NCBI GenBank assembly: GCA_036651575.1
Contig: JAVVXN010000023.1
Coordinates: forward strand, 1-23,880
Direction of reading: 5' to 3'
Origin: JAVWGW01 sp036651575
Lineage (GTDB): Bacteria > Actinomycetota > Coriobacteriia > Coriobacteriales > Eggerthellaceae
DNA: 23,880 nucleotides
Positions within the stretch are counted from its first letter, which is position 1, and every line of letters begins with the position of its first letter. The translations under genes and the position numbers were made by a program. Positions 14,670 to 22,352 of this stretch are shown here, in pieces. The notes under the pieces are model-generated. The model was not told where the DNA came from. It did not search any database and saw only the letters and a list, made by a program, of their open reading frames with translations.

Positions 14670-15287
14670 CTACGTTGACGGAAGAGAATCGGGGCCTTCG
14701 GTTGTGGGCATATCGCACTGATTGTCAAATGTTTGCAGCAGTTTGCCGAGGGCGCAAAAATCGGCCTCCAAAGCCTCACGCTTACTTCGGTCGTAAATTG
14801 CCGCGGCCGGATGGAAAATGGGGAACACCTTGAACTTGCCCGCCTGGTACAGCTTCCCATGCAAACCGGTAATACCCCGGTCGGTTTTCAGGATGAACTT
14901 CGTCGCAAAATTACCCAACGTCACGATGATATCAGGGTCGATCGTGCGGGTCTGTTCGCGCAAAAACGGCGTGCAGGTTTCGATTTCCGCAGGTAAGGGA
15001 TTGCGGTTGTCGGGCGGCCTGCATTTGAGCACGTTAGCGATAAAGATATCTTCTCGCACGAGTCCCGCGTATCCCAAAAGCTCGTTGAGATACTTCCCCG
15101 CAGCGCCCACAAACGGCTCCCCCTGTAAGTCTTCATTTTTTCCGGGAGCCTCGCCCACGATCAAGACGCGCGCATTCGGGTTGCCGATACCGAAAACGGT
15201 CTGCGTGCGCCCTTCGGCCAAGGCGCACCGGCGACACCGCTCAACCTGAGCCTGCAACTCTTCCAGCGCGATAGGTGTTTTATGCAC
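14670..15287 (-). CDS. Family-4 uracil-DNA glycosylase
   Basis: This 205-residue DNA repair enzyme removes uracil from DNA. The motif VGEAPGKNED (44-53) and the C-terminal HPAAA (159-163) are the two catalytic and uracil-binding motifs of this superfamily. Cysteines C18, C21, C89 (NVLKCRPP) and C105 match the four ligands of the [4Fe-4S] cluster that distinguishes family 4 from the Ung family. The length is normal; a short acidic, serine-rich tail follows residue 190. The gene starts 15 nt after the alr stop and belongs to the leftward regulator-alr-udg run. The reading is secure; the substrate preference is inferred from family. Confidence 0.94.
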   Translation of the reverse strand: MHKTPIALEELQAQVERCRRCALAEGRTQTVFGIGNPNARVLIVGEAPGKNEDLQGEPFVGAAGKYLNELLGYAGLVREDIFIANVLKCRPPDNRNPLPAEIETCTPFLREQTRTIDPDIIVTLGNFATKFILKTDRGITGLHGKLYQAGKFKVFPIFHPAAAIYDRSKREALEADFCALGKLLQTFDNQCDMPTTEGPDSLPST

Positions 15288-15302
15288 GGCTACTGTTCCC
15301 CC

Positions 15303-16598
15303 TTATACATAGAATCGCGGCATTCTGTGAGAAAATCCAATCGTAATTTCATGAGGAATCGTACCCGCTGCAACAGCCATGTCGTCGATGGTAAGAAAAG
15401 CATCGCCCTGATGACCGACCAGCACCACTTCGTCGCCAATTTGAGGATTGAGGCGCTTCCTGTTGCCGTATACTCGCAGATCGACCTCGAACATGCACTG
15501 ATCCATGCAAATGTTACCAACCTGCGGACACCGCTGCCCGTCAAGCAAAACCGACGTGCGTCCCGAAAGCGCCCGACGTAGCCCATCGGCGTAGCCAACC
15601 GGCACCGTGCAAATCTTTACCGAACCGGGGCTGCGGTAGTTCAACCCGTAGCTCACCCCTTCACTCATGGGAACCGTTCTCGTATCGGTGATGCGCGCGT
15701 GCACGCTCATGGCCGGATACAGCTCAATCGTTCGACGCGTTTCCGGGCAAGGCTGGAAGCCGTAGAGCGCAATACCCAACCGAACCATGTCGAAATTCGT
15801 TTCGGGATAGCGCAACAGGGCGGCCGAATTGTCGCAGTGTACGATACCGGAATTAATACCCGCAGCATTCATGGCAGACAACGCCTCAACAAAGTGCTTC
15901 GCCTGTACGTGGAAGTCAAGGTTTTCGGCACAGTCAGCCGTCGCGAAGTGGGTGAACGTACCAACCAAATCAAGCGCTCGATGAAAACTGACCTGCATCA
16001 TAAATTCCATCACGGCATCGTAGCGAACTCCAATACGATTCATGCCCGTATTGATCGCCAGATGATACGGAGCACGCATACCGTGAGCGTCAGCGATTTC
16101 CCCGTACGCGATTGCAAACTCGGTCGTGTATATCGAGGGCATGATTTGATAGTGCAGCAGCAGCGCGATCGCGGTTATCGGCGGTTCAGACAAAACAAGT
16201 ATCGGTGCCCCAATACCAGCTTTACGCAGTTCAACGCCTTCACCAACCGTAGCAACCCCCAAATATTCCGCCCCCGAGTTAAGAGCGATTCGCGCACAGC
16301 GCAGCGCACCGTGACCATAGGCATCCGCCTTGACAACCGCCATAAGCTTACAGCCAGGATGCAGGCGACGCTTTATTTCCATCGTGTTGTGGCGAATGGC
16401 ACCAAGATCGATCTCGACCCACGCCCATCGTTTATCCAGATCGGATGCCTCATCAAGCGCCGCTTCATCAAAGGCGACCGCATCCGATGCCGTGCGTGCT
16501 GCCGACGCACGAGAATATTGGAAATTATTCTTTTGAGAAAACCCGGTGAAACCGTTTGGAATGTCGCTCACTGCCGTGCCTTTCTTCTTGCGAGTCAT
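15303..16598 (-). CDS. alr: Alanine racemase
   Basis: This PLP enzyme interconverts L- and D-alanine for peptidoglycan. The lysine that binds PLP is K90 in AVVKADAYGHG and the second catalytic base is Y317 in GVSYGLNYRSPG. The normal family fold starts near residue 56 ('RWAWVEIDLGAIRHN'), so about 55 residues of polar, alanine-rich N-terminal extension precede it. The ATG at 16598 has no good ribosome binding site, and a TATACT element (a possible -10) ends 3 nt before it on the minus strand. A GTG at 16571 (codon 10) has AAAGG 7 nt upstream and may be the real start. The gene lies 18 nt downstream of the membrane regulator gene. Confidence 0.94.
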   Translation of the reverse strand: MTRKKKGTAVSDIPNGFTGFSQKNNFQYSRASAARTASDAVAFDEAALDEASDLDKRWAWVEIDLGAIRHNTMEIKRRLHPGCKLMAVVKADAYGHGALRCARIALNSGAEYLGVATVGEGVELRKAGIGAPILVLSEPPITAIALLLHYQIMPSIYTTEFAIAYGEIADAHGMRAPYHLAINTGMNRIGVRYDAVMEFMMQVSFHRALDLVGTFTHFATADCAENLDFHVQAKHFVEALSAMNAAGINSGIVHCDNSAALLRYPETNFDMVRLGIALYGFQPCPETRRTIELYPAMSVHARITDTRTVPMSEGVSYGLNYRSPGSVKICTVPVGYADGLRRALSGRTSVLLDGQRCPQVGNICMDQCMFEVDLRVYGNRKRLNPQIGDEVVLVGHQGDAFLTIDDMAVAAGTIPHEITIGFSHRMPRFYV

Positions 16599-16616
16599 TC
16601 AGTATAGCATTTCCCC

Positions 16617-18212
16617 CTAAAGGGAAAGATCCTTCAACATATCAAGCAAGTCCTGGCGCCGGTGAATATCGAGCTTCGCATAAATATGCTTTGAATGCGT
16701 GCGCACGGTGTTCTCCGAAATAACCAGCCGCTCCGCAATGGCTGCAACGCTATTGCCTCGCGCAATCAACTCCGTCACTTCGGTCTCGCGCAAAGAGAGC
16801 CCGTAGGATTCCTTCAAGACGAGGCACTGCTTCGAAACGCGGTCGCGAATGATTCCGGAGTCTTGCGAAGCGGAAGGACGGTTGCGGCGAGGCGGACGTT
16901 TTCCCTTTTCGGGCGGCGTGTCGCGGGTGCTCTCCGCCTGTTCGTGGCGGTGATCCTGTTTTCCCTCAGATCCCTTCAGCACCAAAAACTCTATCGGGTC
17001 GGCATCGGAGGCGGTCAGGGAAGAAAAGGGACGAAACAAGGTTCCGCTCGCCACAAAAAGCGTCAGACCCAAAACGTAGCTCGACACCATCGCAACAAGA
17101 GCCATCTGATCAAATCCCATAAAGTCGATGGAGTCAGAAAGCCACCCCAGCAAAAATCCCAAACTTTGCATCAGATAAACGATCATCCCGAAAAAGGCAT
17201 AGATAAACACCGGATTGATACCGCGATCGCGCGAAATCTGTGCACACTGCATCATCATCAGCATCAACACCAGTGAAAATATCATATACGTCGTGGCGGA
17301 AAAGATATTGAGATAGCTTGCTCCCAGGAAGGGTAACAACAAAAATCCCGTTATCAACAGCGGATATACGACACGAAATACCGAAGTCAAACTAAAGCGG
17401 AAGCTGATACGAAACCACAGGACCAGCAGCACAATCGCCGATACGAGCGATCCGAGCATGGAAGAGATATTTACCACCGTGCTGATTTCTGCATGCAACA
17501 AAGCAATCCCGCGAATCACACCACTTGCAAAGGCAAGGGAGGCCACGCACAAAGCTGATCTCCAATAGTTTTTCACGACTCGGCGATACACCCGCGGGTG
17601 CTGCCGCGGAATATCTTCAAACATCGGCTGGTCGGTAACCATTTCCCGGGCACAAAGCGCGATGCATAAGCCACACAAAGGAACGAACAGCAGCGGAAGC
17701 AGGTAGGCCGTAATCGCGATAGGAACCAGGTAGAGGGCAAAATAGCTCAGCGGAGCGAGTGCCGTGCCCATGATCAGACGCAGGTTTCCCTGCTCCGAGG
17801 GAAGAGAGGCGAAATAGCGCTGCCACAGCATAAACATGCCCGCACACCCAACGCCGAGCAGCACGCCCCCCGACGCGACGAGCACCAGCGTGAAATCATC
17901 GAGATACATCGCGCCGATCAGACAGGCCGAGCCCGAGAAGATGAGAAGAGCCGAAAGGGAAACCATCATGCGACGCGCTTCGCGGGGAAAGAAATACGAC
18001 CCGAAGGCGCTCGCGCAAAAAGCCCCCCAAAACGCAAGGGCCTGAGCAAGAAAGAACGTCAGTGTGACTTCGGCCGTCTGAAAACCTACGGGAAGAAAAG
18101 GAAAAATTCCGCCCCAAATCGAAGTGGCATTGACGGTCAGAAAAAAGGCATAGCCCCAACTTGAGACATGAGGTTTCAAAACGGATGACCCCACAAACAC
18201 GCTTCCCTTCAC
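16617..18212 (-). CDS. Membrane-embedded LuxR-type transcriptional regulator
   Basis: This 531-residue protein combines an N-terminal region of about twelve hydrophobic helices (residues about 15-395), which resembles a transporter fold, with a polar linker rich in basic residues (about 410-465) and a C-terminal LuxR helix-turn-helix ('LSLRETEVTELIARGNSVAAIAERLVISENTVRTHSKHIYAKL'). Such membrane-fused LuxR proteins are abundant in Eggerthellaceae and are assumed to sense extracellular or membrane signals. GTG at 18212 follows AAAAGG with 8-nt spacing; a second GTG is four codons later. It is divergent from dmsA across a 258-bp region that includes a perfect inverted repeat, so dmsA is its obvious candidate target. 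Both this assignment and the signal are inferred. Confidence 0.9.
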   Translation of the reverse strand: MKGSVFVGSSVLKPHVSSWGYAFFLTVNATSIWGGIFPFLPVGFQTAEVTLTFFLAQALAFWGAFCASAFGSYFFPREARRMMVSLSALLIFSGSACLIGAMYLDDFTLVLVASGGVLLGVGCAGMFMLWQRYFASLPSEQGNLRLIMGTALAPLSYFALYLVPIAITAYLLPLLFVPLCGLCIALCAREMVTDQPMFEDIPRQHPRVYRRVVKNYWRSALCVASLAFASGVIRGIALLHAEISTVVNISSMLGSLVSAIVLLVLWFRISFRFSLTSVFRVVYPLLITGFLLLPFLGASYLNIFSATTYMIFSLVLMLMMMQCAQISRDRGINPVFIYAFFGMIVYLMQSLGFLLGWLSDSIDFMGFDQMALVAMVSSYVLGLTLFVASGTLFRPFSSLTASDADPIEFLVLKGSEGKQDHRHEQAESTRDTPPEKGKRPPRRNRPSASQDSGIIRDRVSKQCLVLKESYGLSLRETEVTELIARGNSVAAIAERLVISENTVRTHSKHIYAKLDIHRRQDLLDMLKDLSL

Positions 18213-18390
18213 TTTTATAGCCTTTTACAAACAAGGTCTATGGTAGCAGGTTGCCGAGATCTCCTGAAAGAAAAGGTAGGAAAACTCCCCCGAGCAGACT
18301 CTCTATCGCCTCAACCGCCCGATAAGCACCTCGTCGCTCCTTCGGAGCACAAACGAGATATCATGAAGCTTTTACCAGGCAAAATGCTTA

Positions 18391-18411
18391 AATCACATAG
18401 GTTGTGTGATT
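18391..18411. promoter_or_regulatory. Candidate operator upstream of dmsA
   Basis: A perfect 7-bp inverted repeat AATCACA / TGTGATT (18391-18397, 18405-18411) with a 7-nt spacer lies about 60 nt upstream of the dmsA ATG and 180 nt from the regulator start. Its right half includes GTTGTGTGA (18401-18409), whose complement TCACACAAC also occurs at 5836-5844 in the AOR/ferredoxin intergenic region. I propose a binding site for a common regulator, possibly the adjacent LuxR-type protein. Confidence 0.5.
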
Positions 18412-18470
18412 GTTTTACCCCCTCTATGGGCTAGGTTGATACCAGGGATTAATTAATGAGGAGGGAATCT

Positions 18471-20891
18471 ATGGATAACGAAAACAAGATCACCCTGTCG
18501 CGACGCACGTTCGTCAAGACTGGCTTGGCGGGGCTTGCGGTAACCGGAGGGTTGGCGGGATCCGCCACGCTGTTCGGATGCGCACCCGGTGGCAAGAAAG
18601 ATAATGCCGCCAAAAGCACTGCCCCAGACGACACCGTGACCTGGAGTCAGTGCGTGGTCAACTGCGGCGGCGCTTGCGCGATTCGCTGGCACGCCAAAGA
18701 TGGCAAGTTGCTATACGCGGAGACCGACAATGTCGGAGACCCCGCCGGTCTGCAGGCTCGCGCCTGCCTGCGCGGTCGCACCCTGCGTCGCTGGGTAAAC
18801 TCGCCCGATCGCTTGATGTATCCCATGAAGCGCGTCGGCAAGCGCGGCGAAGGCAAGTTCGAGCAGATTAGCTGGGATGAAGCCTACACCACCATCGCGG
18901 ACAAACTGAAGCACACCATCGACACGTACGGCAATGAGGCCATCTATTCAAACTACGGCAGTGGCGTCAGCTCCACAACGAGCCGACTCTTCCCGCGCCT
19001 GATGAATCTTATGGGCGGAACCCTCGGTTCGTATTCGGACTATTCAACAAACATGATGCAGGCCGGCATGCCGTATACGTATGGCAAAAAGTGCACCCCC
19101 TACGATAGCGTCTACGCATCATCGATGAGTGAGGCGGCAAATTCAGACCTCATCATTTTGTTTGGCAACAGCCCCGCAGACACCCGCATGGGCGGAGCAA
19201 ACATTGTCTACGACTTTGCCAAGGTTCGCGAAGGCGGTGCCAAGATTGTCAACATCGACTATCGCTTAAACGAAACGAGCTCGGGCCATCCCGAAGAATG
19301 GTTGCCCATCCGCACCGGCACCGATGCCGCGCTAGTCAACGCCATCGCCCACGAGCTCATCGCCAACGACAAGGTCAACCTCGACTTCTTGCACACCTAT
19401 TGCGTCGGATACGACGAAGAAACTCTACCCGACTCCGCAAAGGGTCAAAACAAATCCTACAAGGATTACATTATGGGTACCGGCTACGATTCGATCGAAA
19501 AAACTCCCGAATGGGCTGCCCCCATCACGCAAATTCCCGCGGACAAGATTCGCGCGCTGGCTACCGAAATCGCCGCGTCAAAGGCTCTCTTTGTCGCTCA
19601 GGGCTGGGGATCACAGCGCCACAGCAACGGCGAGAACACCGCCCGTGCCATCTGCATGATTCCTATTCTTACCGGCATGATCGGCAAACCGGGCACCAAC
19701 ACCGGCATGCGTGAAGCCGAGCCTGCCGGCATCGTAAGCGGCATGCCCAAGGGTAAAAACCCTGTCAAAACCGCCATCAACTGCTATCAGTGGCTCAACG
19801 CCATCGACCATGGCAAAACGATGACTGCAGCCAAAGACGGCGTGCGCGGAGCCGACACGCTTACCACCGGAATTAAATTCCTCTGGAACTACGCCGGCAA
19901 CACTATTTCCAACCAGCATTCAGAGATCAATAAGGTCTACGACATTCTTCAGGACGAATCGAAATGCGAGTTCATCGTGGTTCTCGACACCGTTTTGACC
20001 GATTCGGCCAAATACGCCGACATCCTGCTGCCCGACGCCATGCGCGCCGAGCAAATGCACATGGCAGGCAACGGGTACGCCGAGTATTATGACGGCATCC
20101 TGGTCGGTCAGCCCGCGCAAGATGCACCCGGAGAAGCCACGAAGGAATACGACATCGTTTCCGGTATCGCGGACAAACTGGGTGTCAAGGATGCTTTCAC
20201 CGAAGGAAAAACCCAAGAACAGTGGATCGAAGAGCTCTACAACAAGGCCGCTGAAAAGGAAAGCGATCTGCCGAAGTGGAACGACATGGTCAAGCAAGGC
20301 CTGTTCAAGCGGGAGCTCAAGCCCGTTATCGGCCTCAAAGACTTCATCGCCGATCCCGCAGGCAAGCCCCTCGAAACCCCCTCCGGGAAAATCGAAATCT
20401 ACTCCGAAAGCTTGGCTGAAAACATCGCAAAAATGGAGCTTGCAGAAGGCGATGTCGTCACCCCGATTCCCGTATTCGATCCGGGATTCCAGGGCTACGG
20501 CAGCACGACCGACGAGTATCCCCTGTATTGCTCAGGGTTCCATTACAAGAGCCGTACCCACTCCTCGTTCGGCGGAGTCGCAGATCTCAACCAATCCTGC
20601 CGCCAACAGCTTTGGATCAACCCCGCCGACGCGGGAAGTCGCAACATTGCCAATGGCGACCTGTGCGCCGTAAAGAGCCCTGCCGGAGAACTGCGCATCG
20701 AAGCAAAGGTTACTCCCCGTATCGTTCCGGGCACCATCGGTATTCCTCAGGGAGCCTGGCATGACGCCAATATGACCGGCGATCGCATCGACAAGGGCGG
20801 TTGCATCAACACACTGACTACGTACCATCCTTCGCCTTTGGCAAAAGGTAACGGAGTCCATTCCATCATCGTCCAAGTGACGAAAGCCTAA
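18471..20891 (+). CDS. dmsA: Tat-exported DmsA-type molybdopterin oxidoreductase
   Basis: This 806-residue catalytic subunit has a Tat signal with R11-R12 (LSRRTFVKTG) and ends its hydrophobic stretch with LFGC (C37), suggestive of a lipobox. The [4Fe-4S] motif has C61/C65/C69/C99 with the C-x3-C-x3-C spacing of E. coli DmsA, and the following 'MKRVGKRGEGKFEQISWDEAY' is almost identical to that family in my memory. 'SDYSTNMMQAG' supplies serine (about S192) as the probable molybdenum ligand. ATG 18471 has GAGGAGGG 5 nt upstream, better than the ATG at 18456. DMSO, TMAO or catechols (as for related gut Eggerthellaceae enzymes) are possible substrates. It heads the dmsA-dmsB1 unit. Confidence 0.92.
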   Translation: MDNENKITLSRRTFVKTGLAGLAVTGGLAGSATLFGCAPGGKKDNAAKSTAPDDTVTWSQCVVNCGGACAIRWHAKDGKLLYAETDNVGDPAGLQARACLRGRTLRRWVNSPDRLMYPMKRVGKRGEGKFEQISWDEAYTTIADKLKHTIDTYGNEAIYSNYGSGVSSTTSRLFPRLMNLMGGTLGSYSDYSTNMMQAGMPYTYGKKCTPYDSVYASSMSEAANSDLIILFGNSPADTRMGGANIVYDFAKVREGGAKIVNIDYRLNETSSGHPEEWLPIRTGTDAALVNAIAHELIANDKVNLDFLHTYCVGYDEETLPDSAKGQNKSYKDYIMGTGYDSIEKTPEWAAPITQIPADKIRALATEIAASKALFVAQGWGSQRHSNGENTARAICMIPILTGMIGKPGTNTGMREAEPAGIVSGMPKGKNPVKTAINCYQWLNAIDHGKTMTAAKDGVRGADTLTTGIKFLWNYAGNTISNQHSEINKVYDILQDESKCEFIVVLDTVLTDSAKYADILLPDAMRAEQMHMAGNGYAEYYDGILVGQPAQDAPGEATKEYDIVSGIADKLGVKDAFTEGKTQEQWIEELYNKAAEKESDLPKWNDMVKQGLFKRELKPVIGLKDFIADPAGKPLETPSGKIEIYSESLAENIAKMELAEGDVVTPIPVFDPGFQGYGSTTDEYPLYCSGFHYKSRTHSSFGGVADLNQSCRQQLWINPADAGSRNIANGDLCAVKSPAGELRIEAKVTPRIVPGTIGIPQGAWHDANMTGDRIDKGGCINTLTTYHPSPLAKGNGVHSIIVQVTKA

Positions 20892-20906
20892 GGGAAGGGT
20901 GACATC

Positions 20907-21542
20907 ATGACTCAATATGGATTCTATTTCGATAGCTCGCGTTGCACCGGATGCAAAACCTGCGAAATGGCCTGCAAAGACTACAAAGATCTTCCCCAGA
21001 CCATCGCGTTTCGTAAAGTGTACGATTACGAAGGCGGTACCTGGAACGCCGGAGCGGACGGAGCATACACCACCGACTGCTACGCCTACCACGTTTCGCT
21101 TGCCTGCAATCATTGCGCGGTTCCGAAATGCTTGGGAGCCTGCCCGCAAGGTGCCATCGAGAAAAACAAAGACACCGGCATCGTAACGATCAACGAAGAA
21201 AAATGCATCGGTTCCGGTATGTGCGTGGAAGCCTGCCCCTACGATGTGCCGATTCTTGATCCCGAGAAAAAACGTGCCGTAAAATGCGACCTATGCGCCA
21301 GCCGCGTTGCCGGAGGGGAAAAGCCCATCTGCGTGGAAGCCTGCCCATTGCGTGCGCTTGACTTTGGCGATATCGAAGAGCTTAAGAAGAAATACGGCAC
21401 CACAGCGGCCATCGCGCCAATGCCCACCGCCGACATAACCACCCCCAGTATCGTCATCAAGCCCTGTCCTGCAGCAAAACAGCCCGGAGATACCACCGGT
21501 GCTATCATGAATGAAAAGGAAGTGACGGGTGTAGCCGTCTAG
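20907..21542 (+). CDS. dmsB: DmsB-type ferredoxin subunit with a Cys-to-Ser ligand change (DmsB1)
   Basis: This 211-residue ferredoxin subunit, 15 nt after dmsA, has AAGGG 7 nt before its ATG and full-length family similarity ('MTQYGFYFDSSRCTGCKTCEMACKDYKD', 'ICVEACPLRALDFG', 'GDTTG' near the C-terminus). Three of the four cysteine sets are normal: C13/16/19/23, C67/70/75/79 and C127/130/142/146. The third set reads C100-I-G-S103-G-M-C106-x3-C110, where the second cysteine of the C-x2-C-x2-C-x3-C motif is serine (codon TCC). From memory this aligns with E. coli DmsB Cys102. Mutating Cys102 converts a [4Fe-4S] to a [3Fe-4S] cluster. The open frame and flanks look healthy, so decay is not obvious. 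A second, intact DmsB follows. Confidence 0.93.
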   Translation: MTQYGFYFDSSRCTGCKTCEMACKDYKDLPQTIAFRKVYDYEGGTWNAGADGAYTTDCYAYHVSLACNHCAVPKCLGACPQGAIEKNKDTGIVTINEEKCIGSGMCVEACPYDVPILDPEKKRAVKCDLCASRVAGGEKPICVEACPLRALDFGDIEELKKKYGTTAAIAPMPTADITTPSIVIKPCPAAKQPGDTTGAIMNEKEVTGVAV

Positions 21543-21570
21543 GCTGAGCACTTCCCTGTCTTTCTCTCTG

Positions 21571-21608
21571 TCGCGACACCGCCTTCCCCCCTGGAGGCGG
21601 TGTCGCGA
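21571..21608. terminator. Strong hairpin after dmsB1 (possible terminator or attenuator)
   Basis: A perfect 14-bp inverted repeat (21571-21584 TCGCGACACCGCCT with 21595-21608) has a 10-nt loop. It is followed by TCCCTTTGTCCC, not a run of T, so intrinsic termination may be partial. It lies 28 nt after the dmsB1 stop and before the possible internal promoter at 21631-21659. Confidence 0.6.
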
Positions 21609-21630
21609 TCCCTTTGTCCCACCGCCTCAA

Positions 21631-21659
21631 CGTTACCGCTATAATGATTTCAGGTAACG
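21631..21659 (+). promoter_or_regulatory. Candidate internal promoter with flanking inverted repeat
   Basis: TATAAT (21640-21645) matches the consensus -10. It sits between perfect 7-bp arms CGTTACC (21631-21637) and GGTAACG (21653-21659), an arrangement that would suit a repressor site covering a promoter. A clear -35 at the right distance is missing; TTGTCC at 21614-21619 is 20 nt upstream. Confidence 0.4.
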
Positions 21660-21683
21660 GGTCGAGGGTTTGTCCCCTCCACC
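21660..21683 (+). other. Leader hairpin upstream of dmsB2
   Basis: GGTCGAGGG (21660-21668) pairs with CCCTCCACC (21675-21683) with one C-C mismatch and a 6-nt loop. It begins directly after the inverted repeat around TATAAT and would lie in the 5' leader of the dmsB2 transcript. It does not match any riboswitch class I can name. Confidence 0.4.
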
Positions 21684-21729
21684 TAAACCACCGGAGTCGG
21701 CGGCGTTCGAGCAATGAATCGGGGATTTC

Positions 21730-22350
21730 ATGCAATACGGTTTTTTCTTTGACAACACCCGCTGCACCGGATGTAAAACCTGCGAAATGGCGTGCAATGA
21801 CTACAAGAATCTCGATAGCGGACTTCGCTATCGGCGCGTCATTGATTATGAGGGCGGCTTTTGTATCGAGCACCCCAACGGCAGCGTTACCCACGATTGT
21901 TTCATGTACCATCTCTCGCTTGCCTGCAATCACTGCAGCGCTCCCGAATGCGTTCACGTGTGCCCCACCGGCGCTATGCATAAAGACGAACGGGGGCTCG
22001 TCTGTGTCGATACCCGCAAATGCATCGGCTGCGGCTACTGCACGATGGCCTGCCCTTACCACGCTCCCCACATCGACCAGCACATCAAAAAAAGCAGCAA
22101 ATGCGACGGATGCACCGATCGGGTGGCACAGGGACAAGCACCTATCTGCGTCGAAGCCTGCCCTCTTCGAGCCCTTGATTTCGACGATATCGAAGCGCTC
22201 GAACAAAAATACCCCGACTGCACGCTGAGTATTCCCCCTTTAGCAGACGGCTCTCACACGATTCCCAACATGCGCATCAAGCCCTCGCCCGCCGCGGTGC
22301 GCGCAGAAAAAACCGGCGGGGGTCACATCGCCAATCTCGAGGAGATTTGA
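21730..22350 (+). CDS. dmsB: DmsB-type four-cluster ferredoxin subunit (DmsB2, intact)
   Basis: This 206-residue protein is a close relative of DmsB1 ('MQYGFFFDNTRCTGCKTCEMACNDYKN', 'ICVEACPLRALDF'). All four cysteine sets are complete, including CIGCGYCTMACPY, in which DmsB1 carries serine. It would pass electrons between DmsC and a DmsA-type catalytic subunit, and like other B subunits it has no signal peptide. Its start has GGGG 5 nt upstream, a weaker ribosome binding site than those of its neighbours. It is separated from dmsB1 by 187 bp that contain a palindrome and a candidate promoter. dmsC starts 2 nt after its stop, so B2 and C form the tightest pair in the cluster. The duplication is probably old, because the two proteins differ at many positions. 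Confidence 0.93.
   Translation: MQYGFFFDNTRCTGCKTCEMACNDYKNLDSGLRYRRVIDYEGGFCIEHPNGSVTHDCFMYHLSLACNHCSAPECVHVCPTGAMHKDERGLVCVDTRKCIGCGYCTMACPYHAPHIDQHIKKSSKCDGCTDRVAQGQAPICVEACPLRALDFDDIEALEQKYPDCTLSIPPLADGSHTIPNMRIKPSPAAVRAEKTGGGHIANLEEI
22339..22344 (+). promoter_or_regulatory. Ribosome binding site that decides the dmsC start
   Basis: GAGGAG (22339-22344) is 8 nt from the ATG at 22353 but only 2 nt from the alternative TTG at 22347, so the ATG is preferred. Confidence 0.6.
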
Positions 22351-22352
22351 TT

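Noticed and set aside
15699..16607. Open frame of 302 codons antisense to alr
   Set aside because: alr has both catalytic motifs; the shadow frame has no start signal and an arginine- and histidine-rich composition.
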